Below are positions 7,605 through 15,879 of a stretch of DNA of 64,000 bases, piece after piece. The notes below the pieces were generated by a model. That model worked only from the letters and a program-made list of their open reading frames with translations. It had not been told where the DNA came from and did not search any database. Origin of the DNA: Leptolinea sp. HRD-7 (lineage in GTDB: Bacteria > Chloroflexota > Anaerolineae > Anaerolineales > Anaerolineaceae). The number at the start of each line of letters is the position of its first letter. Within the stretch, counting starts at the first letter, position 1. Both the position numbers and the translations under genes were made by a program. The stretch is taken from the NCBI GenBank assembly GCA_024363285.1, contig AP024710.1, forward strand, positions 868,001 through 932,000, given 5' to 3'.

Positions 7605-8705
7605 TTAATACCGCAGCAAGGCACCGATATTGCCCGCTTTCGCGAATTCAGGGTTGGTGGTCACAATTTCCACATCGCCGCCGGAACGAATTACCGCGTT
7701 GACAGCCAGTTCTACACCGTCAGTCACCGGAACGATCTTGCCACCGCAATCTTTGCACAGAGGATTGGTATGCAGAGTAAGCCGCCCGCAGCCGGTGCAA
7801 CGGTGAGCTGCCTGTTGAAAACCTTCTGTCACCACCAGGGTTTGTACGCGATTCTGAGATACAGCCTGAAAGGTTTTTTCAAGTCCGATTTCAGCTCCGT
7901 TTCCCTTGCCAGCCTGTGCGATAACGGTTTGCACCATCTTCAAGTCGCGCGCGGCTTCTGCTTCCTTGCCTATTTGCATGGCTTTGGCGAAGACATCAGC
8001 ATGAGTGGCCGTCATGCTCATCGGGAAAGTTCCCAAAATCAGGCTTTGCCAGGTTTTCGGCAATTGTGCTTTGAATAAAGCGATATTATCATCGGTACCC
8101 CCAATTAATATGCGCCTTACATGTTTGTCTTCAAAGAATTTAACAGAGAAAGCCGCAATCTCTTTCATATTCCGTTCCACCACTTCATCCTCGTAGTGGG
8201 TTTGCCCGGCAGTCCCCCCTCTTTGCCCGGCTATGGTGGAAGCCCCTCCAAGTTTGGTGTGTTTAACCAATGTTCCCAGCACGCCTTCCTGTTCTACCAA
8301 CTCACCCAGATGGAAATAAAAGGCGCGGGCTCCCTGGCGATCCACCAGGATTACACCATAATTTCCGTAAATATCGAATACATCCGCCAGTGGTTTTATG
8401 CTGAAATGGTTACCGGTAAATACCTGGTCGCGCACAGGAACGCCTAAAGAGATCGTTCGAAAAACTCCATCGCCCGCGCAGGAAAAAACAGCAATTCCTC
8501 TTCCGGTAAACGGATGATTGGTTTCAAAATAATTAAGTACAGCAGCAACATCCTGCTCCAATTCAACATCTTTCAATAATGCGCGCAATCGGAGCTTGAT
8601 GGTGTCAGCGCTCCCAATGGCCGGATCGGTGTTCAGGTACACGGTCAGCGCGGTAGACTTGGTGGTTACTCCTGCCAATTCTTTCAACTGATAGTCCGTA
8701 AACAT
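7605..8705 (-). CDS. bacterial eRF1-like protein (baeRF family)
   Basis: The 366-residue protein resembles the bacterial/archaeal relatives of eukaryotic peptide release factor 1. An N-terminal domain (residues 1-100) is followed by a central RNase-H-like domain opening with NYGVILVDRQGARAFYFHLGE. A Gly/Gln-rich loop at about 150-168 (KLGGASTIAGQRGGTAGQ) sits where eRF1 carries its GGQ loop. The C-terminal third is an L7Ae-like region with a zinc-ribbon insertion (CTGC and CKDC, about residues 304-321). Members are proposed to act on ribosomes, for example in rescue, but no reaction is proven. It sits downstream of HtrA-like and DnaJ-like genes on the same strand, 60 bp from HtrA, so a stress or ribosome-quality role fits. 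Confidence 0.75.
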   Translation of the reverse strand: MFTDYQLKELAGVTTKSTALTVYLNTDPAIGSADTIKLRLRALLKDVELEQDVAAVLNYFETNHPFTGRGIAVFSCAGDGVFRTISLGVPVRDQVFTGNHFSIKPLADVFDIYGNYGVILVDRQGARAFYFHLGELVEQEGVLGTLVKHTKLGGASTIAGQRGGTAGQTHYEDEVVERNMKEIAAFSVKFFEDKHVRRILIGGTDDNIALFKAQLPKTWQSLILGTFPMSMTATHADVFAKAMQIGKEAEAARDLKMVQTVIAQAGKGNGAEIGLEKTFQAVSQNRVQTLVVTEGFQQAAHRCTGCGRLTLHTNPLCKDCGGKIVPVTDGVELAVNAVIRSGGDVEIVTTNPEFAKAGNIGALLRY

Positions 8706-8765
8706 GACAGCCTCCTCATATAGAAGATGGTTGGATTGTCTCGAGTGCGGCGTGCGCTCGATATA

Positions 8766-9935
8766 TCAGGGGCGTTTGCCCAGAGTCAAAGTGAACTCCT
8801 TCTCCTGGTTATCTCGAATTACCCGAACAGTTATGGAATCGCCCGGGGATTTGTTAGTCATAATATAGCTCATCAGGTCACCGAATACCTTAACAGGGCG
8901 GCCGTCCACCGCAATGATCACGTCACCACCGCCATTTAAACCTCGAATACGTGTGGTTTTGTGACCTCCGATCAGGCCAGCTTTATCCGCAGGACCTCCA
9001 GCCAAAACCTCCACCAGGTACGCGCCGGTGGTGGTGGTAAGACCTAATTCTTCACGCTCCAGCAGGCTCAGGTCACCACCGGGAGGAGTGGATATGCCCA
9101 GATAGGGATAATCGTATACGCCTTTTTGGATCAAAACTGGTACAACCCTTTTAATAATGTTGACCGAAACCGCGAATCCGATACCGCTGTTGACGGGTTC
9201 GCCGTCAGAGTTTTTCCCGGTAGTTCGGATAGAACGATTTAAACCGATAACTTCCCCGTTCAAATTCAGTAAAGGACCGCCGGAATTTCCGGGGTTAATC
9301 GACGCATCGGTTTGCAGAAGATCTCCGGTTGAATAGAATCCTCCATCTTCTGTCTGCCGTAAAGAATCCAGGGTTCGGCCTTTGGCAGAAATAATGCCCA
9401 TGGTCATGGTGTTATTTAAACCAAAAGGATTTCCAATGGCAACAACTGTTTGACCAACCTTTACTAAATCCGAATCGCCTAGTGGTAACGGCCGAAGCTC
9501 TTCCGCGGGAGCATTCACTTTAATAACGGCCAGGTCTGAATCGAGATCAGTGGCTCTGATAACCCCCCGGGTTTTATACCCGCTGGGAAAATCCACTTCA
9601 AGGTCAGTGGCGCCTTCTACAACATGAAAGTTCGTGATTATGTACCCGTCAGAACTGTAGACAAAACCAGATCCCAGTCCGCTTCCCGTTTCGCCTACCT
9701 GTTGAATCAAAACAACACCAGGACTGACCGTTTCATACAACCGAACCAACAGATCCTGGTCGGCTGCCAGGTTCGGGTTTACGGAAGAGACAGGAATGAC
9801 CGACACACTCGGGGACTGTAAAGTCGGAAGAACATAAGCCGTATCGGTGTTCTCAAATAACCGGGATGAATACTGACAGGCAACAACACTGAACAGAAGT
9901 ACGAAGGTTGCCGGCAGAAGTTTTTTTAGACGCAT
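8766..9935 (-). CDS. HtrA/DegP-like serine protease, lipoprotein with PDZ domain
   Basis: The 389-residue precursor has a lipoprotein signal (MRLKKLLPATFVLLFSVVAC, Cys20) and a low-complexity linker to about residue 60. A trypsin-like domain follows with catalytic triad His104 (TNFHVVEG), Asp134 (DSDLAVIKV) and Ser218 (NPGNSGGPL). One PDZ domain lies over about residues 275-385 (YLGISTPPGG ... GGPADKAGLIGGH ... VIRDNQEKEFTL). An insert in the PDZ domain (HKTTRIRGLNGG) is unusual. It should degrade or refold damaged proteins outside the cytoplasm, anchored by lipid. The gene lies 23 bp after the DnaJ-like gene, so both belong to one envelope/stress operon. Confidence 0.93.
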   Translation of the reverse strand: MRLKKLLPATFVLLFSVVACQYSSRLFENTDTAYVLPTLQSPSVSVIPVSSVNPNLAADQDLLVRLYETVSPGVVLIQQVGETGSGLGSGFVYSSDGYIITNFHVVEGATDLEVDFPSGYKTRGVIRATDLDSDLAVIKVNAPAEELRPLPLGDSDLVKVGQTVVAIGNPFGLNNTMTMGIISAKGRTLDSLRQTEDGGFYSTGDLLQTDASINPGNSGGPLLNLNGEVIGLNRSIRTTGKNSDGEPVNSGIGFAVSVNIIKRVVPVLIQKGVYDYPYLGISTPPGGDLSLLEREELGLTTTTGAYLVEVLAGGPADKAGLIGGHKTTRIRGLNGGGDVIIAVDGRPVKVFGDLMSYIMTNKSPGDSITVRVIRDNQEKEFTLTLGKRP

Positions 9936-9958
9936 GTGTTATTCCTGAATACCGCTAA

Positions 9959-10924
9959 TTATTTCTCCCGTGAAAGCTGTTCAAAAAGGTCTCTCTGTTT
10001 TTGAGATAATGATTTTGGCAACTGCACTTTGACCTTCGCGAAGAGATCGCCAAAGCTCTGCGGGTTTCGCAGATGGGGCATTCCCCTGCCCGCCAGGCGG
10101 AATGTCTGTCCGGGCTGAGTACCGGCCGGGATCTTCAACATCACGTTTCCTGATAGTGTACCCACATTGACCTGCCCGCCCAAAACGGCTGTATAAAGAT
10201 CGATCGGCACTTCTGTGTACAGATCGTCATTTTTACGTTCAAAGCGTGAATCCGGCAGCATTTCAATTACCAGGTAGATATCCTGTTTTAATCCATTGCT
10301 TCCACTGGCCACGCGTATTCGGGTGCCGTTATTCGAACCGGGAGGGATTTTGACTTCAAGCCGGCGATTATCCACCTGAATAATGCGCTGTGTCCCGCGG
10401 AACGCTTCATCCAGTGAGATAGATACCTGTTGTTCCAGAGAAGCCGCCGCGGCTTTTCGTGGATCTAAACGGGTTGTTTGTGCCGTGTTGACTGTCCGCG
10501 CGGATGCGGTTCGCCCTCCCGCGCTGGCCATTCCGCCGCCAAAGATAGCGTTGAAAAAATCGGAAAAACCGCCGCCAAACAGGTCTTCGAAACCGGTGGC
10601 ATCCACCCTGTATGTGGTTCCACCGCGTCCGGCGCTCTGTTGAGCCTGGTTTATCCAATCGTTCCAGTTAAATCCACCCTGCGCGCCTCCACGCTGCCAG
10701 GATGAATATGAATCACCCAGCATATCGTATCGGCTGCGTTTCTGCGGATCGCTTAAGACTTCATAGGCTTCATTGATCTCTTTGAATTGATCTTCCGCCT
10801 GCTTATTCCCCTGATTTCGATCAGGGTGATACTTCATCGCAAGTTTTCTATAAGCCTTTTTTATCTCATCAGCACTGGCAGTACGTTCTACCCCTAATGT
10901 TTTGTAATAATCTTTATAATCCAT
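9959..10924 (-). CDS. DnaJ-family co-chaperone, CbpA type (no zinc finger)
   Basis: The 321-residue protein begins with a J domain ([17 protein letters not shown] ... [10 protein letters not shown], with the essential HPD). A Gly-rich linker that includes [13 protein letters not shown] follows, and the two beta-sandwich substrate-binding domains ([10 protein letters not shown] ... [18 protein letters not shown]) complete it. The Cys-rich zinc module of true DnaJ is absent, as in CbpA. It stimulates DnaK ATPase and delivers clients. Start choice: ATG at 10924 matches the conserved J-domain start; a TTG at 10972 would add 16 unrelated residues. It is first in the operon with the HtrA-like and eRF1-like genes. 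Confidence 0.92.
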   Translation of the reverse strand: MDYKDYYKTLGVERTASADEIKKAYRKLAMKYHPDRNQGNKQAEDQFKEINEAYEVLSDPQKRSRYDMLGDSYSSWQRGGAQGGFNWNDWINQAQQSAGRGGTTYRVDATGFEDLFGGGFSDFFNAIFGGGMASAGGRTASARTVNTAQTTRLDPRKAAAASLEQQVSISLDEAFRGTQRIIQVDNRRLEVKIPPGSNNGTRIRVASGSNGLKQDIYLVIEMLPDSRFERKNDDLYTEVPIDLYTAVLGGQVNVGTLSGNVMLKIPAGTQPGQTFRLAGRGMPHLRNPQSFGDLFAKVKVQLPKSLSQKQRDLFEQLSREK

Positions 10925-11124
10925 AAAATTATTGTATTCATTACTTTCAGGTAAAGTCAAGTGATGAGACAAATATCTTATGTAAAGTTAATGCAACTTA
11001 TACGTATCGGTTCAATATTTGAGTTCTCGGGATTGTGCTATCATAAACTTCTGAAAGGTTTTTTTCTGGACCTTTCCCGTGAAACAATTCGAATCTCTAA
11101 TAATTCACAACCTGTTATGGTGTT

Positions 11125-13059
11125 ATGACAGCTTCGTTTAGTGATCCTATTCTGGTACTTACCGCTGATCCACAGATCAATTCCCTGGTGGAAACGTTGT
11201 TGCAGCCGGAAGGATTCAATATCAAGATTGTTTCAGAAATCTCTGAAGCCCGGAAAGCGATTAACGAAAAACTACCACGTCTGGTGATCATGGGGGAACG
11301 GCTTCCAGATGGCAGCGGAATGGCATTTGCCCGTGAACTTAATGAGATAACAGCCACAACACCGGTACTGTTGTTTGTTTATCAAGAATCCACATCGGTT
11401 TTAAAACAGGCGATTCAAGCGGGAGTAATAGACACATTCACTCTACCCATCAGCGGTGAAAATTTCTTGAAAATGGTTCGCAACGGACTGGCTGTCGGGG
11501 ACCGCCGGCGTGGATGGATGCAAAAAGAAACCCGGCTGGCCACAGCCAACCTGCGCAGCCAGATGAGCGACCTGGAAACCCTGAGCCGCCTGAGTCAGTC
11601 GATAACCAGCCAATTGGACCTGGATAGTGTGCTTTCTACTGTGATGGATACGGCAGTATCGCTTACCGGGGCGGAAGAAAGCAGCCTGTTGTTATTAGAT
11701 GAAACCTCCGGCGAGTTGTATCTGCGCGCTTCACGTAATTTCAACAACGAAGAGACCAACCAGGAATTTCGTATGGGTATCACCGACTCTCTGGCAGGTT
11801 CGGTCATTCGCACCGGGCAACCGGTATTGGTGGATGAAGAAAACCTGAAAAAGATCAAGACGGATTATCTGGTCTATTCATTGATCTACGTGCCTCTCAG
11901 AACTCATGATCGCACAGTAGGAGTACTGGGCGTTGACAACCGGAATCTAAAAAAACCTTTCAATGATTATCATGTGCGTCTCTTAATGGCTGTGGCCGAT
12001 TTTGCCGCTATTGCTATTGAGAACGCGCGCACATTCAGCGATACCGATAATGAACGCGCCCGCCTTGAAACGATTTTGACAAAAGTTCAAGACGGTGTGA
12101 TCATCCTGGATAGCGAGCAGAAAATTGTCTTCATTAACCAGGGAGCCAGAGAAGCCCTGGCTTTAAGTGACGAAGACCTGTCATACCAGTCAACAGACGC
12201 GACCGTTCAGATCAACGAGATCCTTGATCTGGTCACCCGGGGAACCACCCGGGCAGAGATCAACCTGAGCGAAGGCCGTGTGATGGACGCGCAGGTGACA
12301 GAGATTGCCAACGTAGGCACAGTGATCACGCTGCATGACATCAGCATGTTCAAAGAGTTAGACCGCGCCAAGAGCGATTTTGTGAACACAGTCTCACATG
12401 ATCTGCGCACACCACTGACCACTATTCTGGGGTACGTTGAACTGGTGGAACGGGTGGGGCCCGTTACCGACCTGCAGCGCGAATACATCCGGCATGTTCA
12501 GATGAGCGTCCACAATATCTCAAACCTGGTCAACGATCTGTTGAACCTGGGACGTATTGAAGCCGGATTTGACAAACATAAAGAAGTTGTACACATAGAC
12601 CGCCTGATAGGCGAATCGTGCGAGAACCTGAAAGACCAACTGGCGTATAAAGGGCATCGTCTTATGGTGGAAATACCGCCCAATTTACCACCGGTGTGGG
12701 GCAGCCCAATACTACTGGCTCAAGTAATCGACAATCTGCTGGGAAACGCCATCAAGTACACACCGCCCGGCGGGCAGATCTTTATAAAAGTGGATTTGGA
12801 AGAAGATCAGATGATCCTTCAATTCAAAGATACCGGTGTAGGCATACCACCAATGGACCTGCCATTCATCTTTGACAAGTTTTTCCGCGCGAGCAACGCT
12901 TCAGGAGAAGCTTCAGGCACTGGCCTGGGGTTGGCCATTGTCAAGAGTATTGTAGAGACACATTACGGCCGCATCTGGGTGGACTCTGTTCTCAGTCAGG
13001 GTTCCACATTCAATGTTGTTCTCCCTCTGTACGTTGAAGGAATGGAAGAAAAGAAGTAG
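11125..13059 (+). CDS. sensor histidine kinase with degenerate receiver, GAF and PAS-like domains
   Basis: The 644-residue soluble kinase has this order: receiver-like domain (1-120), short coiled coil (about 130-150), GAF domain (about 160-310), PAS-like domain (about 320-410), HisKA with the phospho-acceptor His425 in NTVSHDLRTPL, and an HATPase domain with N box (DNLLGNAIKY), G1 (DTGVGIP) and G2 (GTGLGLAIVKS). The receiver is unusual. The phosphorylatable Asp is replaced by Gly57 (MGERLPDGSG), the acidic pair is TAD instead of DD, and the conserved Lys is Leu (TLPIS). It therefore probably cannot be phosphorylated and may be a dimerisation or ligand module. No membrane segment is present. 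No cognate response regulator is adjacent. Confidence 0.9.
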   Translation: MTASFSDPILVLTADPQINSLVETLLQPEGFNIKIVSEISEARKAINEKLPRLVIMGERLPDGSGMAFARELNEITATTPVLLFVYQESTSVLKQAIQAGVIDTFTLPISGENFLKMVRNGLAVGDRRRGWMQKETRLATANLRSQMSDLETLSRLSQSITSQLDLDSVLSTVMDTAVSLTGAEESSLLLLDETSGELYLRASRNFNNEETNQEFRMGITDSLAGSVIRTGQPVLVDEENLKKIKTDYLVYSLIYVPLRTHDRTVGVLGVDNRNLKKPFNDYHVRLLMAVADFAAIAIENARTFSDTDNERARLETILTKVQDGVIILDSEQKIVFINQGAREALALSDEDLSYQSTDATVQINEILDLVTRGTTRAEINLSEGRVMDAQVTEIANVGTVITLHDISMFKELDRAKSDFVNTVSHDLRTPLTTILGYVELVERVGPVTDLQREYIRHVQMSVHNISNLVNDLLNLGRIEAGFDKHKEVVHIDRLIGESCENLKDQLAYKGHRLMVEIPPNLPPVWGSPILLAQVIDNLLGNAIKYTPPGGQIFIKVDLEEDQMILQFKDTGVGIPPMDLPFIFDKFFRASNASGEASGTGLGLAIVKSIVETHYGRIWVDSVLSQGSTFNVVLPLYVEGMEEKK

Positions 13060-13065
13060 CCCGTC

Positions 13066-14055
13066 TTATTTTGACCAGTCGACCGTCATCACGTCTCGCT
13101 GGTGCAGGTTTTTTTCAAGGGCTATGGCAGCCAGCGCGCCTTCACCGGCAGAAATCACTGCCTGCTTTACATGGTCACAAACCACATCGCCAACCGCGTA
13201 CACATTCGGGATACCGGTCTGGAATTCCCTGTCAACGGAAATGCATCCTGATTCAGACAGATCCAGCATACCGGCCAGAAATCCAGTTTCAGGTTTGCCT
13301 CCCTGCAGGTACACAAAAGCTCCAGATACTGGAACGACCTTAGACGGTTCACCGCGTTTAACATAGCGGATTGATTCAACCCGGTCTTTGCCAATGATCT
13401 CCTGAAGGCTGGCGCCACGGATCAATTCGACCTTTTTGTTCGCTTCCAGTTCTTCGATCAGCCGCTGTGGAGCTTTTAACTCCGGGGCCGGAGACAGGAA
13501 AAACACTTTATTTACAAAACGGGTAAGAAATAATGCCTCTTCAATCGCCTCATCACTGCTTCCAGCTACCACCACATCCTGTCCGCGAAAGAAGGCGGCA
13601 TCACAGGTGGCGCAGTATGAAACACCGCGTCCCAACAATTCATCCTCACCTTTGACACGCGTTCCGCGCCCCATGGACCCGGTGGCAATGATGACGGCTC
13701 TGGCGGTGTACGTGGACTGATTGGCAAACACCATTTTTTCCTCACCGCCCAGATCCACCCCGATCACCCGGTCAGACACATACCGGGTGCCAAAACTTGT
13801 AGCCTGTTCGCGCATGCGTTCAACCAGTTCAGCCCCGCTGATCTCGCCCACGATACCGGGAAAATTGGCTATCTTCGATGTAATTCCCAGCGCCCCGGCT
13901 GTCAGACCTTTGTCGATCACCAGGGTACGCAGGCCAGCTCGCGACGTATAGATAGCCGCCGACGATCCCGCCGGCCCCCCACCCAGTATGATCACATCAT
14001 ATTGATTCAAATCAACCTGATCGTCAACTGCGTCAATGTATGCCGTGTTGTCCAT
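13066..14055 (-). CDS. thioredoxin-reductase-like flavoprotein with altered pyridine-nucleotide site
   Basis: The 329-residue protein has the low-Mr thioredoxin reductase fold. The FAD motif is GGGPAGSSAA at 25-34, the redox-active disulfide is CATC at 148-151, and the second FAD segment is NVYAVGDV near the C terminus. The NADPH domain is non-canonical: the usual GGGDSA is AGSSDEA (164-170), and the HRR-x-x-x-R motif that holds the 2'-phosphate of NADPH is replaced by SPAPELKAP (188-196). Relatives lacking these motifs include ferredoxin- or flavin-donor-dependent reductases. It probably reduces a thioredoxin-like partner, but its electron donor may not be NADPH. An N-terminal extension of about 18 residues precedes the fold. 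The gene is convergent with the kinase, 6 bp apart. Confidence 0.8.
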   Translation of the reverse strand: MDNTAYIDAVDDQVDLNQYDVIILGGGPAGSSAAIYTSRAGLRTLVIDKGLTAGALGITSKIANFPGIVGEISGAELVERMREQATSFGTRYVSDRVIGVDLGGEEKMVFANQSTYTARAVIIATGSMGRGTRVKGEDELLGRGVSYCATCDAAFFRGQDVVVAGSSDEAIEEALFLTRFVNKVFFLSPAPELKAPQRLIEELEANKKVELIRGASLQEIIGKDRVESIRYVKRGEPSKVVPVSGAFVYLQGGKPETGFLAGMLDLSESGCISVDREFQTGIPNVYAVGDVVCDHVKQAVISAGEGALAAIALEKNLHQRDVMTVDWSK

Positions 14056-14324
14056 TATGGTGCCTCCGTGAAACCAGTAATAACTTAATTATTTAGATGT
14101 TTTTCCAGGAGAAAAGATACATATAAAACCCGCCAGTCCAGAAACTTCTGGTTTGTCCGGTTTTTTATCAACGGTTTACGCTATTTAACCAGATATCACC
14201 TTTCAGATGAAATCCGTTGTACAGGGTTGAAAAATCGGAAAAGTCACTATACCCGGCCGGGCGGAATGAACGTAGAATTACACACGATAAAAAACTCGCA
14301 AACCGCGTCACAGAAAGATCAACC

Positions 14325-15356
14325 ATGTTCAAATACAGTTTTCAAAACGACTATTCCGAAGGGGCACACCCCCGGATACTGGAAGCCCTCACAAAGACCA
14401 ACCTTCGGCAGGAAGTAGGGTATTCGGAAGACGAAATCTGCAATTCCGCCCGAAAAAAGATCCTTGCCGCCATTGGCAACCCGGATGCGGACGTCCACTT
14501 CGTGAGCGGAGGAACCCAGGCTAACTTGCTGGTGCTTTCATGCTTCATGAAACCGTGGGAATCGGTGATTGCCGTGGAATCCGGTCACATCTGCGTGCAC
14601 GAAACCGGCGCGGTAGAAGCCACCGGACACAAGGTCAATGTGGTGAAGGGCGTTGACGGTAAAATCACCCCCGGCGAAATACAGGCCGTAGTGGATGAGC
14701 ACTATTTTGAACACATGGTCAAACCCCGGGCGGTGTACATCTCCCAATCCACCGAGATCGGTACCATCTATTCCGCGGCCGAGTTGCGCGCTATATCCGC
14801 CCTGTGTAAAAAGCTGGATTTGATCCTGTACATGGACGGCGCCCGCCTGGGCTCCGCGCTGACCTCAAGCCGCAACGACCTTGACCTGAAAGAACTCTGT
14901 TCGCTGGTGGATGCCTTTTACATCGGCGGCACCAAGAACGGCGCGTTGATCGGTGAGGCGATCGTGATCAACAATCCGCTGCTTAAACCCGATTTCCGCT
15001 ATGGCATCAAACAACGCGGCGCGCTGCTGGCCAAGGGGCGCCTTCTGGGCATTCAGTTTGACGAGCTGTTCACCGGCACCCTGTATTTTGACCTGGCACG
15101 GCATGCCAATGTGATGGCAGAACGATTGACAAACGGCATTCGAAGCCTTGGCTACGGTTTTATGACCGATTCACCCACCAACCAGATCTTTCCGATTTTC
15201 CCCAATGCCGTGATTGAGACGCTTCGCAAGGATTATCTGTTTTATGACTGGGCGAAAATGGACGAAGCGAATACCGCCGTCCGGCTGGTCACTTCGTGGG
15301 CCATCACCGAGCAGGTGGTGGATGAGTTTTTGAATGATCTGAAGAAGATCGGATAA
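14325..15356 (+). CDS. low-specificity L-threonine aldolase (PLP-dependent)
   Basis: The 343-residue fold-type I PLP enzyme starts MFKYSFQNDYSEGAHPRIL, which is the conserved start of the family. Key points are the HFVSGGTQANL segment, the PLP-binding Asp in YMDGARLGSAL, and the Schiff-base Lys in YIGGTKNGAL. It cleaves L-threonine or L-allo-threonine to glycine and acetaldehyde. Related beta-eliminating lyases share the fold, so specificity is inferred. Start choice: ATG at 14325, preceded by AGAAAGA; an upstream in-frame extension to 14217 has no family similarity. Confidence 0.85.
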   Translation: MFKYSFQNDYSEGAHPRILEALTKTNLRQEVGYSEDEICNSARKKILAAIGNPDADVHFVSGGTQANLLVLSCFMKPWESVIAVESGHICVHETGAVEATGHKVNVVKGVDGKITPGEIQAVVDEHYFEHMVKPRAVYISQSTEIGTIYSAAELRAISALCKKLDLILYMDGARLGSALTSSRNDLDLKELCSLVDAFYIGGTKNGALIGEAIVINNPLLKPDFRYGIKQRGALLAKGRLLGIQFDELFTGTLYFDLARHANVMAERLTNGIRSLGYGFMTDSPTNQIFPIFPNAVIETLRKDYLFYDWAKMDEANTAVRLVTSWAITEQVVDEFLNDLKKIG

Positions 15357-15360
15357 ATTA

Positions 15361-15595
15361 AAACAACCCCCATTCCGGCCTTTCCCCATCTCAAAAACCG
15401 GGATGAGGAAGGTGACGCTGGAATTTCTATAAACGTCTGGAAAACCGAACACAGAAACCTCCTCCAAATTTTGTTTTATAAATTTGGGGGAGGCAGGAGG
15501 GGGCCTGGCTGGCTGGATTCGTTGATGGCTTATCTGAGCAGCCCTCCATTCCGGCCTTTCCCCATCTCAAAAACCGAGATGGAGGAAGGTGACTT
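15361..15595. repeat. dispersed hairpin repeat, copy 1 (plus a half copy)
   Basis: The segment about 15457-15595 matches the reverse complement of 62812-62957 over roughly 145 bp. It has two hairpins: CCTCCTCCAAATTT / AAATTTGGGGGAGG, and CCCATCTC / GAGATGGAGG. A half copy containing only the second hairpin type lies at 15368-15415. No coding frame is credible. Confidence 0.75.
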
Positions 15596-15611
15596 TTACG
15601 CGCAGGCTTAT

Positions 15612-15692
15612 GTAGGTTGGGTAAAACGCGTATAGAGGAGACTCAACTCCAAAAACGAAGACGGCTGATCGTTGGGAGCGTTTTACCCAACA
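15612..15692 (+). repeat. palindromic element, GTAGGTTGG family
   Basis: An 81-bp element opens GTAGGTTGGG and closes CCCAACAATG. Its 14-bp arms GTTGGGTAAAACGC and GCGTTTTACCCAAC are perfectly complementary, enclosing a unique 53-bp centre. Confidence 0.75.
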
Positions 15693-15730
15693 ATGCCGGT
15701 GATAGACGCGTTAATACCATCCACAGCCAT

Positions 15731-15807
15731 GTTGGGTTGACCGCACTATGGGTATGGAATTGATCATTTCCATCAATCAAAAACCGTGAAGTGGCGGTCA
15801 ACCCAAC
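15731..15807 (-). repeat. palindromic element, GTAGGTTGG family
   Basis: A 77-bp element in the opposite orientation to its neighbour. The 14-bp arms are GTTGGGTTGACCGC and GCGGTCAACCCAAC. Read on the minus strand, the head is AGGTTGGG and the tail CCCAACATGGC. Confidence 0.75.
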
Positions 15808-15879
15808 CTATGGAATGTTGCCATTTAAACCCTTTCAACGTGTAAAATCAGACTACTTCTACAGGAATAAAGGTGATAC

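Noticed and set aside
7266..8078. 270-residue plus-strand frame across the hemerythrin and eRF1-like genes
   Set aside because: It crosses a terminator and two well-supported genes in other frames.
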